Source of the DNA: Microbacterium dauci
GTDB taxonomy: Bacteria > Actinomycetota > Actinomycetes > Actinomycetales > Microbacteriaceae
DNA: 64,000 bases
Direction: 5' to 3'
Assembly: GCF_030065535.1 (NCBI RefSeq)
Contig: NZ_JASJND010000007.1
Location: 1 to 64,000, forward strand
Position 1 is the first letter of the stretch, and the number at the start of each line of letters is the position of its first letter. Under the pieces are notes generated by a model, which did no database searches, had not been told where the DNA came from, and saw only the letters and a list, made by a program, of their open reading frames with translations. A program made the translations under genes and the position numbers. Shown here one piece after another: positions 10,523 through 20,745 of this stretch.

Positions 10523-11351
10523 GCCCGAGGAGCACCTCGGCGCGCCGGCGGTCGGCGATGCGGCATCCGGTGACGGGTTCCGGGTCTCGCTGAGCAACTT
10601 CGACGGCCCGTTCGACCTGCTGCTCACCCTCATCTCGAAGCACGAGATGGACATCACCGAGGTGTCGCTCAGCCGGGTCACCGACGAGTTCCTGTCGTAT
10701 CTGCGGGGTCTTGAAGACGATGCCGAGCTCGACCAGGCGTCGGAGTTCCTCGTCGTCGCGGCGACGCTCCTCGACATGAAGGTCGCCGGGCTCTTGCCGC
10801 AGGGCGAGCTCGTCGACGCCGAGTCGGTCGCACTCCTCGAAGCGCGCGACCTGCTCTTCGCCCGGCTCCTGCAGTACCGCGCCTTCAAAGAGGTCTCGGC
10901 ATGGTTCTCGCGGTGCCTCGAGCGGGAGGCCAAACGGCACGTCCGTGCCGTCCGCCTCGACGAGAAGCACCGCCGGGCCGTCCCGGAACTGGTCTGGACC
11001 CTCTCGCCCGACGACTTCGCAGCCATAGCGATGCTCGCGTTCGCGCCGAAGGAGATCCCGCACGTCGGCCTCGACCACCTGCATGCGCCGCTCGTCTCGA
11101 TCCGAGAGCAGGCTGCGATCGTGGTCACGCTGCTCCGGGATGCCGGGCAGCTGAACTTCCGCGAGCTCGTCGCGGGCGTCGACCAGGCCGGCATCGTCGT
11201 CGCCCGATTCATCGCCGTGCTCGAGCTCTACCGCCACGCCGCCCTCTCGTTCGAGCAGCTCGAACCGCTGGGGGAGCTCACGCTCCGGTGGACCGCCGAA
11301 CGCTGGTCGACCGAGAACCTCGCCACGTTGGGAGCCGACTATGACCGATGA
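10506..11351 (+). CDS. scpA: Segregation and condensation protein A
   Basis: 281 aa if started at GTG 10506, which overlaps the parA stop by 17 bp; an earlier in-frame ATG at 10413 lies deep in parA and is unlikely. Signature kleisin N-terminus FDGPFDLLLTLISKHEMDITE binds the SMC neck, and a winged-helix C-terminus binds the SMC head. ScpA is the kleisin of the SMC-ScpA-ScpB condensin. It overlaps scpB at its 3' end. Confidence 0.92.
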   Translation: MAPSPEPEEHLGAPAVGDAASGDGFRVSLSNFDGPFDLLLTLISKHEMDITEVSLSRVTDEFLSYLRGLEDDAELDQASEFLVVAATLLDMKVAGLLPQGELVDAESVALLEARDLLFARLLQYRAFKEVSAWFSRCLEREAKRHVRAVRLDEKHRRAVPELVWTLSPDDFAAIAMLAFAPKEIPHVGLDHLHAPLVSIREQAAIVVTLLRDAGQLNFRELVAGVDQAGIVVARFIAVLELYRHAALSFEQLEPLGELTLRWTAERWSTENLATLGADYDR

Positions 11352-11943
11352 CGCCGCACTCGAGCCGCCGCAGCGCTCGCAGGACCCCGCCGATATCGCC
11401 GAGCGGGTCGAAGCGATCCTGCTCATCGTCGACGAGCCGCAGAGCCTCGTTGCGCTCGCCGCCGCCGTCGGCTCGCCCGTGCCCGCTGTCAGGAAGGCCG
11501 TCGAGACGATCGTCGCGGACTACGACGGCGAGGGCGGCTCTCGCCGCCGCGGCTTCGAGCTGCGCGAGGTCGGTGGGGGCTGGCGCTTCTACGTCCGCGA
11601 GGAGCACGACGAGCTCGTCGCGGAGTTCGTGAACGGGCAGGCGCCGTCGCGGCTGTCGCAGGCGGCGCTCGAGACGCTCGCCGTCATCGCGTACAAGCAG
11701 CCGGTGTCGCGCAGCCAGGTGGCATCCATCCGCGCAGTGAACGTCGACTCCGTCGTCCGTACGCTGCTCGCGCGCGGCCTCATCACCGAGGCATTCACCG
11801 ACCCCGAGACCGGGGCGATCAACTACCGGACCACCGACGCACTACTCGGCCACCTCGGGATCAACTCGCTCGACGAGCTGCCCCCGATCTCGCCGCTGCT
11901 GGACGACGGCTCGGCCGGATTCGAGGGAGAGGTGCTCCGATGA
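11341..11943 (+). CDS. scpB: Segregation and condensation protein B
   Basis: 200 aa. Two winged-helix domains; recognised by EAILLIVDEPQSL at the N-terminus and the conserved LSQAALETLAVIAYKQPVSR and VDSVVRTLLARGLI blocks. ScpB dimerises and wraps ScpA in the condensin complex. It overlaps both scpA (11 bp) and the pseudouridine synthase gene (4 bp), so this is a tightly coupled operon. Confidence 0.94.
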   Translation: MTDDAALEPPQRSQDPADIAERVEAILLIVDEPQSLVALAAAVGSPVPAVRKAVETIVADYDGEGGSRRRGFELREVGGGWRFYVREEHDELVAEFVNGQAPSRLSQAALETLAVIAYKQPVSRSQVASIRAVNVDSVVRTLLARGLITEAFTDPETGAINYRTTDALLGHLGINSLDELPPISPLLDDGSAGFEGEVLR

Positions 11944-12713
11944 CCGAGCCCGAAGGTGTCCGTCTGCAGAAGGTGCTCGCGAATGCGGGCGTCGCGTCCC
12001 GCCGCGTGTGCGAGGAGTACATCGTCCAGGGTCGCGTACGTGTCAACGGCCGAGTGGTCACCGAGCTCGGTTCGCGCATCGACCCCGAGACGGATCTCGT
12101 CGACGTCGACGGCACCGCGATCCAGCTCGACACGAGCAAGCGTTACGTCGTGCTCAACAAACCGACCGGTGTCGTCTCGACGATGAAGGACGAGCAGGGC
12201 CGCCCCGATCTCCGCCGCTTCACGAAGGACTGGCCCGAGCGGCTCTACAACGTGGGGCGATTGGATGCCGAGACGAGTGGCCTCCTCATCCTCACGAATG
12301 ACGGCGACCTCGCGCACGTGCTCGCGCACCCGTCGTTCGGGGTGACGAAGGTCTACATCGCGAAGGTCGAGGGGCGCGTCACGCCGCAGACCATCGCGAC
12401 CCTCACCCGCGGCGTCGATCTGGAGGACGGGCCGATCGTCGCGGACAAGGCCCGCCTGCTCGACTCGAGCGGCGACTCGAGCCTCGTCGAGCTGACCCTG
12501 CACTCCGGTCGCAACCGCATCGTGCGCCGCATGATGGCGGCCGTCGGCCACCCCGTGATCGACCTGGTCCGGCGGCAGTTCGGGCCGCTCCACCTGGGGA
12601 CGCTCTCAGCGGGCAAGGCTCGCGAGTTGACTACAGTGGAACGCGGCGCCCTGCTGACCTTGGCGCGCCAGGCGGACACCCCGCCCGGGGATCCCACGCA
12701 GGAGCAGCCTTGA
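11940..12713 (+). CDS. rluB: rRNA large-subunit pseudouridine synthase (RluB/RsuA family)
   Basis: 257 aa. N-terminal S4 domain (VRLQKVLANAGVASRRVCEE) and the catalytic block NVGRLDAETSGLLILTNDG with catalytic D109, followed by SGRNRIVRRMMAAVGHPV near the C-terminus. Family members isomerise a uridine in 23S (RluB/RluE/RluF) or 16S (RsuA) rRNA. The position after scpB is typical of rluB in Gram-positive bacteria. Confidence 0.9.
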   Translation: MTEPEGVRLQKVLANAGVASRRVCEEYIVQGRVRVNGRVVTELGSRIDPETDLVDVDGTAIQLDTSKRYVVLNKPTGVVSTMKDEQGRPDLRRFTKDWPERLYNVGRLDAETSGLLILTNDGDLAHVLAHPSFGVTKVYIAKVEGRVTPQTIATLTRGVDLEDGPIVADKARLLDSSGDSSLVELTLHSGRNRIVRRMMAAVGHPVIDLVRRQFGPLHLGTLSAGKARELTTVERGALLTLARQADTPPGDPTQEQP

Positions 12714-13825
12714 CCGAGCCCACTGACGCGCGCGCCCGCGCCGTCCGCACCAGCGGCACCGTCCGCATCGTCGGTGCGGGACTGCTGGGCTCGAGCATCG
12801 GCCACGCGCTCACCGCTCTCGGCGTGGACGTCGTCCTCGACGACGCCTCGCCCGCCCAGCTGCGTCTCGCCGTCGACTACGGCGCCGGCCGTGTCGCCGC
12901 GCCCGATGACGCCCCCGGCCTCGTCGTGGTGGCCGTACCGCCGGACGTGACCGCGGACGTGATCGAACGCGAGCTCGCCGCGCACCCGGAAGCCGTCGTC
13001 ACCGACGTCGCGAGCGTGAAGCTTGAGCCACTGCAGGCGCTGCGTGCACGCGGGGTCGACCTCACCCGCTACATCGGCTCGCACCCGATGGCCGGCCGTG
13101 AGCGCGGCGGGGCCATCGCGGCGCGCGCGGACATCTTCATCGGCCGCCCCTGGGTCATCTGCCGTGACGAAGAGACCTCCGCCCGCGACCTCGCCGTCGT
13201 CGAAGGGCTCGCGCTCGACCTCGGCGCCATGCTCTTCGAGATGCGTCCCGCCGAGCACGACCGCTCCGTCGCGCTCGTCTCTCACGTCCCGCAGCTCGTC
13301 GCCTCGCTGCTCGCCGGCCGCTTCGTCGACGCCCCCGAGACGTCGCTCCAGCTCGCGGGTCAAGGCGTGCGCGACACGACGCGTATTGCGGCATCCGCTC
13401 CGGAACTCTGGGTGCAGATCCTCGGGGCGAACGCGGAGCCCGTCGTCGACGTGCTCGACGCGCTCGCCGACGACCTGCGCGGCGTCGCCTCGGCGCTGCG
13501 CGCGCCCGACAGCCCCGGCTCCCGCCGGGCCGTCGCAGACACCATCCGCCGTGGCAACGAGGGAGTCGAACGACTCCCCGGCAAGCACGGCCAGCACCGC
13601 CGCTTCGACACGGTCGTCGTGATCGTCGACGACACCCCCGGACAACTCGGACGCCTCTTCGGCGACCTCGGCGAGCTCGAGGTCAACGTCGAGGACTTCC
13701 GTCTCGAGCACTCGCCGGGCGCGCAGTTCGGCCTCGGTGAAATCGCCGTCGTTCCGTCCGCCGTCGCCGTCGCGACCGAAGGACTCACCGCACGCGGCTG
13801 GAAGATTGCGAGCCTCAATGACTGA
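12710..13825 (+). CDS. tyrA: Prephenate dehydrogenase
   Basis: 371 aa with a TTG start overlapping the previous stop (TTGA). NAD(P)-binding motif [13 protein letters not shown] near the N-terminus, VTDVASVK, and the substrate-site block [14 protein letters not shown]. The C-terminal ~90 residues ([18 protein letters not shown] onwards) form an ACT-like regulatory domain, consistent with tyrosine feedback. It oxidatively decarboxylates prephenate to 4-hydroxyphenylpyruvate in tyrosine synthesis. It sits between rluB and cmk, as in many actinobacteria. Confidence 0.92.
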   Translation: MTEPTDARARAVRTSGTVRIVGAGLLGSSIGHALTALGVDVVLDDASPAQLRLAVDYGAGRVAAPDDAPGLVVVAVPPDVTADVIERELAAHPEAVVTDVASVKLEPLQALRARGVDLTRYIGSHPMAGRERGGAIAARADIFIGRPWVICRDEETSARDLAVVEGLALDLGAMLFEMRPAEHDRSVALVSHVPQLVASLLAGRFVDAPETSLQLAGQGVRDTTRIAASAPELWVQILGANAEPVVDVLDALADDLRGVASALRAPDSPGSRRAVADTIRRGNEGVERLPGKHGQHRRFDTVVVIVDDTPGQLGRLFGDLGELEVNVEDFRLEHSPGAQFGLGEIAVVPSAVAVATEGLTARGWKIASLND

Positions 13826-14495
13826 CACCGTCACCATCGCCATCGACGGGCCTGCCGGCAGCGGCAAGTCCAGCGTCTCGAAGGCGGCAGCGCGCAGCCT
13901 CGGGTACGGCTACCTCGACACCGGGGCCGCGTACCGGGCCCTCGCATGGCACGTGCTCGATCGGGGCGCCGACACCGATGACGAGGCGGCGGTCGTCGCT
14001 GCCGCATCCGACTTCGACTACGCCATCTCGCTCAATCCCGACGAGTATTGGGTGCGCGTCGGCGACGTCACCGTCACGGACGCGATTCGCGAACCGCGGG
14101 TCAGCGGCGCCGTCAGCGGCGTCGCGCGTGTCCCGGCGGTCCGCGAGCAGGTGAACACGCTCTTCCGACGACTCGTCGCCGAGTCGGGACGCCCCGGCGT
14201 CATCGTCGAGGGTCGCGACATCACGACCGTCGTCGCCCCCGACGCACCCGTACGCATCCTGCTGACCGCCGCCCCCGAGGTGCGAGCGGCCCGTCGGAGC
14301 GCAGAACTGACCACCGAGGATGCCGCCGCTGTCGCGGCCGCGCTCCACAAGCGCGATGCATCCGACTCGAAGGTCGTCGACTTCCTCACCGCCGCTCCCG
14401 GCGTGACCGTGGTGGATTCGACCGACCTCGACTTCACGCAGACCATCGATGCCGTCCTGGACGTCATCCGGTCCGGAACAGGAGGCTCGCGATGA
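13818..14495 (+). CDS. cmk: Cytidylate kinase
   Basis: 225 aa from ATG 13818, which overlaps the tyrA stop by 8 bp; the longer frame upstream is inside tyrA. P-loop GPAGSGKSS at residues 11-19, [10 protein letters not shown] (nucleotide-binding region) and [14 protein letters not shown] are characteristic. It phosphorylates CMP and dCMP. It overlaps der by 4 bp. Confidence 0.94.
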   Translation: MTDTVTIAIDGPAGSGKSSVSKAAARSLGYGYLDTGAAYRALAWHVLDRGADTDDEAAVVAAASDFDYAISLNPDEYWVRVGDVTVTDAIREPRVSGAVSGVARVPAVREQVNTLFRRLVAESGRPGVIVEGRDITTVVAPDAPVRILLTAAPEVRAARRSAELTTEDAAAVAAALHKRDASDSKVVDFLTAAPGVTVVDSTDLDFTQTIDAVLDVIRSGTGGSR

Positions 14496-16021
14496 GCGCC
14501 GACCAGGAATACGAGTACGAAGCCGGTCCCGACCAGCTCGAAGAGAAGCTCGCGAACCTCGACGAGGAACTCGCCGACCAGCGCGCGGAGGCCCTCCGTG
14601 CATCGCTCGCCGATTACGAGCTCGACGACGAAGACGCCGACCTCCTCGCGGGACTCACCGCCGGTGGTGAGGCCGTCGAGATCCTGCCGGCGCTGCCGGT
14701 CGTCGCGATCGTCGGTCGCCCGAACGTCGGCAAGTCGGCGCTCGTGAACCGCATCCTCGGACGCCGCGAGGCCGTCGTCGAGGACACCCCCGGTGTCACG
14801 CGCGACCGCGTCACCTACAAGGCCGAGTGGCTGGACCGGAAGTTCACCCTCGTCGACACCGGCGGGTGGGAGCCGGACGCCAAGGGCATCGACCGCTCGG
14901 TCGCCGCGCAGGCAGAGGTCGCGATCGACCTCTGCGACGTCGTGCTGTTCGTGGTCGACGCGATGGTCGGCGCCACGTCGACCGATGAGGAGGTCGTGCG
15001 GCTTCTCCGCAAGGCGAAGAAGCCCGTCTTCCTCATCGCGAACAAGGTCGACGACGCGCGCCAGGAACCCGAAGCCGCGGCACTCTGGAACCTCGGTCTC
15101 GGCGAGCCGCACCCGGTGTCAGCGATCCACGGTCGTGGCGTCGCCGACCTCCTCGACGAGGTCATGAAGGTGCTTCCGGAGGTCTCGGCCGTCGCGAAGC
15201 ACGAGCTCGGCGGTCCCCGCCGTGTCGCGATCCTCGGTCGCCCGAACGTCGGCAAGTCCTCGCTGCTGAACAAGGCCGCGGGGGAGGAGCGGGTCGTCGT
15301 CAACGATCTCGCCGGCACCACCCGTGACCCCGTGGACGAGGTCGTGGAGCTCGGCGGCAAGCTGTGGCGACTCGTCGACACGGCCGGCATCCGTCGTCGT
15401 GTGCACCTGTCGCAGGGCGCCGACTTCTATGCGTCGCTGCGCACCAGCGCGGCGCTCGAGAAGGCGGAGGTCGCGGTCGTCGTCCTCGACGTGACCGAGT
15501 CGATCAGCGTGCAGGACCTCAACATCATCGACCTCGTCCTCGAGTCGGGTCGTGCGCTGATCCTCGCGTTCAACAAGTGGGACCGCCTCAACGACCTCGA
15601 CATGGACAACGCCGATCGTCGCCGGTATCTCGAGCGCGAGATCGAACAGGACCTCGCGCACGTCACGTGGGCGCCGCGCGTCAACCTGTCGGCGCGCACC
15701 GGGCGCCACCTCGACAAGCTCGTGCCGGCGCTCGAGACCGCGCTGGAGTCGTGGGATCAGCGCATCCCGACCGGCAAGTTCAACGCGTTTCTCGCCGAGC
15801 TCGTCGCCGAGCACCCGCACCCGGTGCGCGGTGGCAAGCAGCCCCGCATCCTGTTCGGCACGCAGGCGGCGACCCGTCCGCCGACATTCGTGCTGTTCAC
15901 GACCGGGTTCCTCGACCCGGGCTACCGCCGGTTCATCCAGCGGCGCCTGCGCGAGCTGTTCGGGTTCCAGGGCACGCCGATCGTCACGAACATGCGGGTG
16001 CGCGAGAAGCGCCAGCGCTGA
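14492..16021 (+). CDS. der: Ribosome biogenesis GTPase Der (EngA)
   Basis: 509 aa from ATG 14492 (overlap ATGA with cmk). Two tandem G domains: the first with [12 protein letters not shown] and DTGGWEPD, the second with [12 protein letters not shown] and DTAGIRRR, each followed by an NKxD motif (NKVD, NKWD), then a KH-like C-terminal domain. An acidic N-terminal extension of about 70 residues before the first G domain is usual in actinobacterial Der. It acts in 50S subunit assembly. Confidence 0.96.
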   Translation: MSADQEYEYEAGPDQLEEKLANLDEELADQRAEALRASLADYELDDEDADLLAGLTAGGEAVEILPALPVVAIVGRPNVGKSALVNRILGRREAVVEDTPGVTRDRVTYKAEWLDRKFTLVDTGGWEPDAKGIDRSVAAQAEVAIDLCDVVLFVVDAMVGATSTDEEVVRLLRKAKKPVFLIANKVDDARQEPEAAALWNLGLGEPHPVSAIHGRGVADLLDEVMKVLPEVSAVAKHELGGPRRVAILGRPNVGKSSLLNKAAGEERVVVNDLAGTTRDPVDEVVELGGKLWRLVDTAGIRRRVHLSQGADFYASLRTSAALEKAEVAVVVLDVTESISVQDLNIIDLVLESGRALILAFNKWDRLNDLDMDNADRRRYLEREIEQDLAHVTWAPRVNLSARTGRHLDKLVPALETALESWDQRIPTGKFNAFLAELVAEHPHPVRGGKQPRILFGTQAATRPPTFVLFTTGFLDPGYRRFIQRRLRELFGFQGTPIVTNMRVREKRQR

Positions 16022-16077
16022 GTCGTCGCGTGACGGATGCCGCCTCCCTCAGCGCGACTGCGTGAGAGGCTGGGGCG

Positions 16078-16980
16078 GTGACCATCCGCCCGCCCGACCC
16101 CGGGGAACCGCGCCGTCCGCTCGGCCCGCGCGATCCCGGTGACGCCTGGGTGATCGCGGACAGCGGCGAGAAGTACTGGGGGCGCTTCGGTGCCGCGGGA
16201 CTGCTCGCGCACGACCCGGAGCGCGGCGTCCTGCTGCAGCACCGCGTCTCATGGAGTCACTTCGGCGGTACGTGGGGGATTCCCGGCGGTGCACGTCATC
16301 AGGGTGAGTCGGCGACGGATGCCGCGCTCCGCGAGTCGCTCGAAGAAGCCGGCGTCCCCGGCGACGCGCTCGCCCCGCTGTTCACCAGCGTGCTCGACCG
16401 TGACGTGTGGACGTACACGACCCTCGTCGCGACGGTGACGCGCCAGTTCGAGCCGGTGATCGCCGACCCCGAGAGCAACGCGCTCGAGTGGGTGCCGCTC
16501 ACCGAGATCGATGCGCTGCCGCTGCATCCTGGATTCGCGGGCTCGTGGCCCGAGCTTCGAGGTCTGCTCTCGACACGCGCCACGCTGATCGTCGACGCGG
16601 CCAACGTCGTCGGTGCGACACCCGACGGCTGGTGGAAGGATCGCGCCGGCGCTGCGGAGCGGCTGCTGACGAAGCTCGAGGGGATCCATCGCGACGGCGT
16701 CCCTTCCGACGTGTTCGGGCTGTCGGGGGAGCGGTGGTTCCCGCGGGTCGTGGCCGTGCTCGAGGGTGCGGCGCGCGATGCCGCGTCGAGCGGGCTGGTC
16801 GAGGTCGTCCGCGCGGCGGCGGCGGGCGACGACGAGATCGTCGCGCAGGCGGACGCCGCCGTGCGCAAGGGGGAGCGGACGCTCGTCGTCACGAGCGATC
16901 GCGGACTCGCTGAACGGCTCGAGGGTGTCGGCGCCGCCACTCGGTCGGTGTCCTGGCTGCGGGCGCAGCTGCCGGACTGA
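16078..16980 (+). CDS. NUDIX hydrolase fused to a NYN/PIN-like domain
   Basis: 300 aa, GTG start. The first half (residues about 20-155) is a NUDIX domain with box GGARHQGESATDAALRESLE. From about residue 160, the sequence RATLIVDAANVVGATPDGWW starts a second domain with spaced acidic residues and a closing TSDRGLAERL motif, resembling NYN/PIN-fold RNases. This fits a nucleotide or RNA housekeeping role, but the substrate is unknown. It begins 57 bp after der and ends just before a convergent S4 gene. Confidence 0.8.
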   Translation: MTIRPPDPGEPRRPLGPRDPGDAWVIADSGEKYWGRFGAAGLLAHDPERGVLLQHRVSWSHFGGTWGIPGGARHQGESATDAALRESLEEAGVPGDALAPLFTSVLDRDVWTYTTLVATVTRQFEPVIADPESNALEWVPLTEIDALPLHPGFAGSWPELRGLLSTRATLIVDAANVVGATPDGWWKDRAGAAERLLTKLEGIHRDGVPSDVFGLSGERWFPRVVAVLEGAARDAASSGLVEVVRAAAAGDDEIVAQADAAVRKGERTLVVTSDRGLAERLEGVGAATRSVSWLRAQLPD

Positions 16981-16982
16981 CG

Positions 16983-17339
16983 TCAGCGCCCGCGGAGCTT
17001 GTCGATGTCGCGCCTTTCGCGCTTCGTCGGACGTCCGGCGCCGCGGTCGCGGACCGCGACCATCGCGACGGGTTCGCGCACCGGCGTGCGGTCCTCGGCG
17101 GCGACGGCTGCCTGCGGCGCGCCGACGCGCTTCGCGATCGTCTGTCGCACGACGAGGATGCGGTCGAACCCGGCGATCCGGACCCGAAGTTCGTCGCCCG
17201 GACGCACCTGCTGCGCGGCCTTCGCCTTTTCGCCGTTCACCCTGACGTGGCCGGCACGGCAAGCGGTGGTCGCGGCGGAGCGGGTCTTGTAGACACGGAC
17301 CGCCCAGAGCCAGGCATCCGCCCGCACCACGTCAGCCAT
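16983..17339 (-). CDS. S4 RNA-binding domain protein (HslR-like)
   Basis: 118 aa, taken from the ATG at 17339 (MADVVRADAWLW). The S4 fold RADAWLWAVRVYKTRSAATTACRAG is split here by position: residues 6-25 begin the S4 domain, which ends near GDELRVRIAGF. The family (HslR/Hsp15-like) binds RNA or stalled 50S-tRNA complexes. A basic tail (RPTKRERRDIDKLRGR) follows. The start overlaps the end of the upstream YhhN gene by 8 bp, so the two form a minus-strand operon. Confidence 0.88.
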   Translation of the reverse strand: MADVVRADAWLWAVRVYKTRSAATTACRAGHVRVNGEKAKAAQQVRPGDELRVRIAGFDRILVVRQTIAKRVGAPQAAVAAEDRTPVREPVAMVAVRDRGAGRPTKRERRDIDKLRGR

Positions 17340-18009
17340 CGGTCCGCCCCACGTGCCGGGCGATGCCGTACGCGAGCAAGCCCTGTCCGAGCGTGTAGGC
17401 GAGCATGATCCATGGGCCCGTGGCATCCGCTGTCACGACGTCCGGCAGGAAGAGTCGGAACGCGAGCAGCGTGTCGGAGAGCAAGAAGACGGCGCCGCCG
17501 ACAGCGGTCACCGTCCCGCCGCGGGTCGCGAGGGTCGCCGTTCCACCGAGGACGAGCCCGTACACCGCGACCGCGATCGCCAGGGCGCCGAGATGTGGCC
17601 ACAGCACGGCGAGCATCACGCCCCACCAGAGTGCGTAGGCGATCGCCCACGGCGGAACCCTTCGCACCCGCACGCGCCGCACGAAGATGAGCATGTAGAT
17701 GAGATGCGCGACGCCGAAGCACGCGAGCATCGCGGGGAGCTCACTGCCGCCGCTGGGGAAGAAGTGCGCGGCGCCGTCGCCGAGCAGCGAGAACGCGAGC
17801 GCCATGAAGAGCAGGGTCGCCGCGGTCATGTCGCGGATCGAGATGAGCGACCACGCGGCGGCGACGGCGAGCGTCGGCATGAGCGCCAGCTTGGTCGGAT
17901 ACTCGATCGCTTCAAACCCGAAGGCGATGGATGCCACGTGGACGAGGCTCACGAGCGCGTAGACGCCGAACCCCCACCAGCGGGTGCGACGGCGCAGATC
18001 GGCGATCAT
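17332..18009 (-). CDS. YhhN family membrane protein (lysoplasmalogenase-like)
   Basis: 225 aa with about 7-8 hydrophobic membrane helices. The family-typical features are an N-terminal helix pair followed by YPTKLALMPTLA, a central AFSLLGDGA motif and the late FLLSDTLLAFRLF motif. Characterised members of the YhhN/TMEM86 family hydrolyse lysoplasmalogens, but bacterial substrates are mostly untested. It is the first gene of a minus-strand pair with the S4 protein and is divergent from the tRNA-Pro region. Confidence 0.85.
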   Translation of the reverse strand: MIADLRRRTRWWGFGVYALVSLVHVASIAFGFEAIEYPTKLALMPTLAVAAAWSLISIRDMTAATLLFMALAFSLLGDGAAHFFPSGGSELPAMLACFGVAHLIYMLIFVRRVRVRRVPPWAIAYALWWGVMLAVLWPHLGALAIAVAVYGLVLGGTATLATRGGTVTAVGGAVFLLSDTLLAFRLFLPDVVTADATGPWIMLAYTLGQGLLAYGIARHVGRTDG

Positions 18010-18161
18010 CGGGTGACTCCTTCGGACCGCACCAGCGTATCCGCGGGACGTACGTCAGAGCGTCAGCGAGACGATCGGCCGCGCCGCGCCCGCGATCGGA
18101 CCGGTTCGCGGGGCGCCCCGGGACCGGGTAGAGTAGGGGAGTTGTCCGCGAGGACGACGTC

Positions 18162-18203
<42 letters not shown>

Positions 18204-18242
18204 GGTGAGTTAGAGCGGCGGGACTGTCTAGAAACTAAACAA

Positions 18243-18307
<65 letters not shown>

Positions 18308-18317
<10 letters not shown>

Positions 18318-19333
18318 AAAAAGCCCTGGTGAGAGGCAACTTTCACCAGGGCTTCGTCGTTTCCGGGTGTGGTCACTGCCTGGTCCACTCGGCCGATCCG
18401 GCTGATCTGCCCGCCGGTGAAGTGGGGAGTGAGACGGTAATTCGACGGTGTTAGGCCGAAACGCCGACTGAACCATGCCGAAGCAATCCGTGGATCGGAC
18501 CATCCGACCTTCTGCGCGGCTTGGGCGACCGAGAGCTCGGTTTCCTCGATGAGCCGGACAAACTCGGTCAGCCTGACTTCGGTAAGAAAGCGAATTGGCG
18601 CGACGCCGATGTGGAAGGTGAACAAGCGTGTCAGGTGTGCACGTGACAGCGCCACGGACTCCGCCAGCGCCGCCACGGTCCACGGCTCGTGCATCCGATC
18701 CTTGAGCAGACACACGGCGCGACCTAGGTTGCCGAGCGTAGCGGTGTTCGTGAGCCGACCACGGATCGCACTAGGCGTCGCCTCCTCCGGGACGCGGAGG
18801 CTGTCCCTCACCTCAGGGGAGAGAAACGAGGGGACGACGATGCCAACCCAGCGTCCAAATAACTCCACGGCACGGGCGGCGGCGACCTCCGGCCCGCGGG
18901 CATCGTTACGCAGGGCGCTCATCTGTCGCCAAAGAGGCTCGAGGAGTCGAAGTCGCGAGATGCCGGGAGCGAGCAGTACAGGCCCGCCATCCCAGTCATG
19001 CGGGTGAATCCCACGCCGTACGCGGGATCTGTCGGGTAGAAGCCAAGTCATCTGCGCACGCAGGAAGCCCTCATCGGCGTAGACGGTCCACATTCGAACT
19101 TGCGGACGTGGACGTGTCAGGCACCACCGATTGCCACCGATCGCAAGCGAGGTTCCAGGCGCGAGCCGATGTGTGCCGTCTGTCGTCTCGACTTCGACCG
19201 TCCCTTCCATGACGTGCATGATCCTTGCGTCCGCGAACACGACGCGATTGCTTGGGAGGGTGTGGGTCGACTCGACAGCGAACAGCGGTGCCGCTGGCAG
19301 ATGGGCATGCTGGCTGTTGAAGGCATCGCTCAA
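18308..19333 (-). CDS. AraC family transcriptional regulator
   Basis: 341 aa. The N-terminal half is cupin-like ligand binding (VVFADARIMHVMEGTVEVET). The C-terminal half carries the two AraC helix-turn-helix motifs, starting with PWTVAALAESVALSRAHLTR and followed by the ARL-signature-like stretch AQAAQKVGWSDPRIASAWFS. The last ~40 residues after YRLTPHF are unusual for the family, and the stop codon lies inside the tRNA-Pro acceptor region, so the C-terminal tail was probably created by the integration junction. It is a likely activator for the island's sugar genes. Confidence 0.85.
18321..18354 (+). terminator. Terminator after tRNA-Pro (island-borne)
   Basis: 12-bp perfect inverted repeat AAGCCCTGGTGA / TCACCAGGGCTT with a 10-nt loop, 4 nt after the tRNA. 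It lies inside the island and within the 3' end of the minus-strand AraC gene. It replaces the native terminator that is now at 49631. Confidence 0.8.
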
Positions 19334-19893
19334 ATCCGATTCTCACGACGTCGCGAGCTGCTCTCTCGGTGGCCGGTGAACTCCAGGCGACGTCCAGCCG
19401 CTGGCACCTTGCGAATGCCGCCCAGTCGCCGTCGACGTGAGGGGAAACGCCCAGCCCCAAGGTGCGGTGGGGGAGATTCGTACGACGGGAGCTCGAGACT
19501 GAGCAGAACGTGCCTGAGTGACAGGTGGGGCCACCGGGATCGTGATGGTGGTTGTGAGCGACGACTTACGGGCTGTCGCTTCGTCTGACTCCGCGAAGAC
19601 GGTGCTGCGCGGCACAGTAAATTGTCGTCAGGCATACCGGTGATCCTCTGAGGTCGGTTGGCGCGGATGGCTGGTGTCGACGGCCCTCAACAACTGGTCA
19701 GCTTGGTGGTCGCCGACACCTGTCAGCGACCACCAAGCCGCCCGTCTCAGCGGGTGCCTGCTCGTATTGGCGTCGACTTCCGATTAGTCGATGGCGCTTC
19801 AGATCGGCGATCAAGCGCATCTGAATCCCGCTGCGATGAAGAGACGCCACACGATTCCGAGTCTGTGTTCGGCGCGGCAACGTGGTGTGGAGC
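19334..19893. other. 560-bp intergenic stretch without a convincing gene
   Basis: Short ORFs occur on both strands but none has a recognisable domain or good ribosome site. The stretch contains the AraC promoter at its left end and the hairpin at 19701-19738. It may be remnant DNA from a deletion inside the island. Confidence 0.5.
19701..19738 (-). terminator. Hairpin downstream of ABC transporter operon
   Basis: Perfect 13-bp inverted repeat GCTTGGTGGTCGC / GCGACCACCAAGC with a 12-nt loop, about 155 bp past the stop of the last permease gene on the minus strand. It is a likely terminator of the sugar-import operon; no clear T tract. Confidence 0.6.
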
Positions 19894-20745
19894 TCATCCC
19901 TTGAGCGCGCCTTGTGTGAGGCCGGAGATGAAGAACTTCTGAAGCGAGATGAAGAGCACGATGATGGGGACAACCGTGATGACTGCTGCGGCGAAGACGA
20001 CCGGAACGTCACTATTGAAGGTGTTCATCAGTCCAAGCGTTGATTTGCCCAGCGTGAGCTTCTCCTCGCTCTGGAGGAAGAACAGCGCGACGAGCAGATC
20101 GTTCCATACGGAGATGCTTGACATTATGACGACTGTCGCCGTTGCCGGGCTCAGCAGCGGGAAGACGATGCTGACGAATGTTCGAAGCTCACTGGCACCG
20201 TCCACCTTGGCTGATTCTTCGAGTTCCCGGGGGACTGCGAGGAGGAAGCCGGCATAGAGGAAAATTGCAAATGGAAGGCTTGTCGCGATCTGGATGAGTA
20301 TCACTCCAGGGATCGAATCTACGAGGCCAATCTGTGCCCAGATTCGATACAGCATCGGAAGTCCCAGCTGGAACGGCACGATAAGTCCGAAGACGAAGAA
20401 GACATAGAACATGTTTCCCGCGCGGCCGACCCACCGGGCAATCGCGTAGCCGGCCAACGAACCGATGAATACAACGCCGATGACAGTGATAACCGAAACG
20501 ACGATGTTGTTGGCGAACGCGGTCAGAAGATTGCCGCGCTCCCAGGCATATGCATAGTTCGACCACTGAAGTGAGGTTGGTAGGCCGAGTGGATTCTGAG
20601 CATATTCGCTGCGTCCGCGGAACGAGATAATCAAGAGGTAGAAGAAAGGGATGGCCAGCGTGGCGGCCCACACCATCGGTAGAGCCAGCCGGACAACTGC
20701 GCCCAGTCGATGGCGCTGTTTGGCCGTCAGTAGTGTACTTTTCAT
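19894..20745 (-). CDS. Carbohydrate ABC transporter permease (MalG type)
   Basis: 283 aa with six hydrophobic helices. The EAA loop is visible as LEESAKVDGASELRTFVSIV and is followed by PLLSPATATVVI. This is the MalG/ThuG type of CUT1 sugar permease, partner of the MalF-type protein just upstream; the genes overlap by 4 bp (ATGA). Substrate is unknown but the context points to plant-derived oligosaccharides. Confidence 0.92.
   Translation of the reverse strand: MKSTLLTAKQRHRLGAVVRLALPMVWAATLAIPFFYLLIISFRGRSEYAQNPLGLPTSLQWSNYAYAWERGNLLTAFANNIVVSVITVIGVVFIGSLAGYAIARWVGRAGNMFYVFFVFGLIVPFQLGLPMLYRIWAQIGLVDSIPGVILIQIATSLPFAIFLYAGFLLAVPRELEESAKVDGASELRTFVSIVFPLLSPATATVVIMSSISVWNDLLVALFFLQSEEKLTLGKSTLGLMNTFNSDVPVVFAAAVITVVPIIVLFISLQKFFISGLTQGALKG

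Noticed and set aside
19330..19635. Short minus-strand ORFs of about 90-100 aa
   Set aside because: Low-complexity Ser/Arg/Pro composition and no ribosome site; treated as noncoding.
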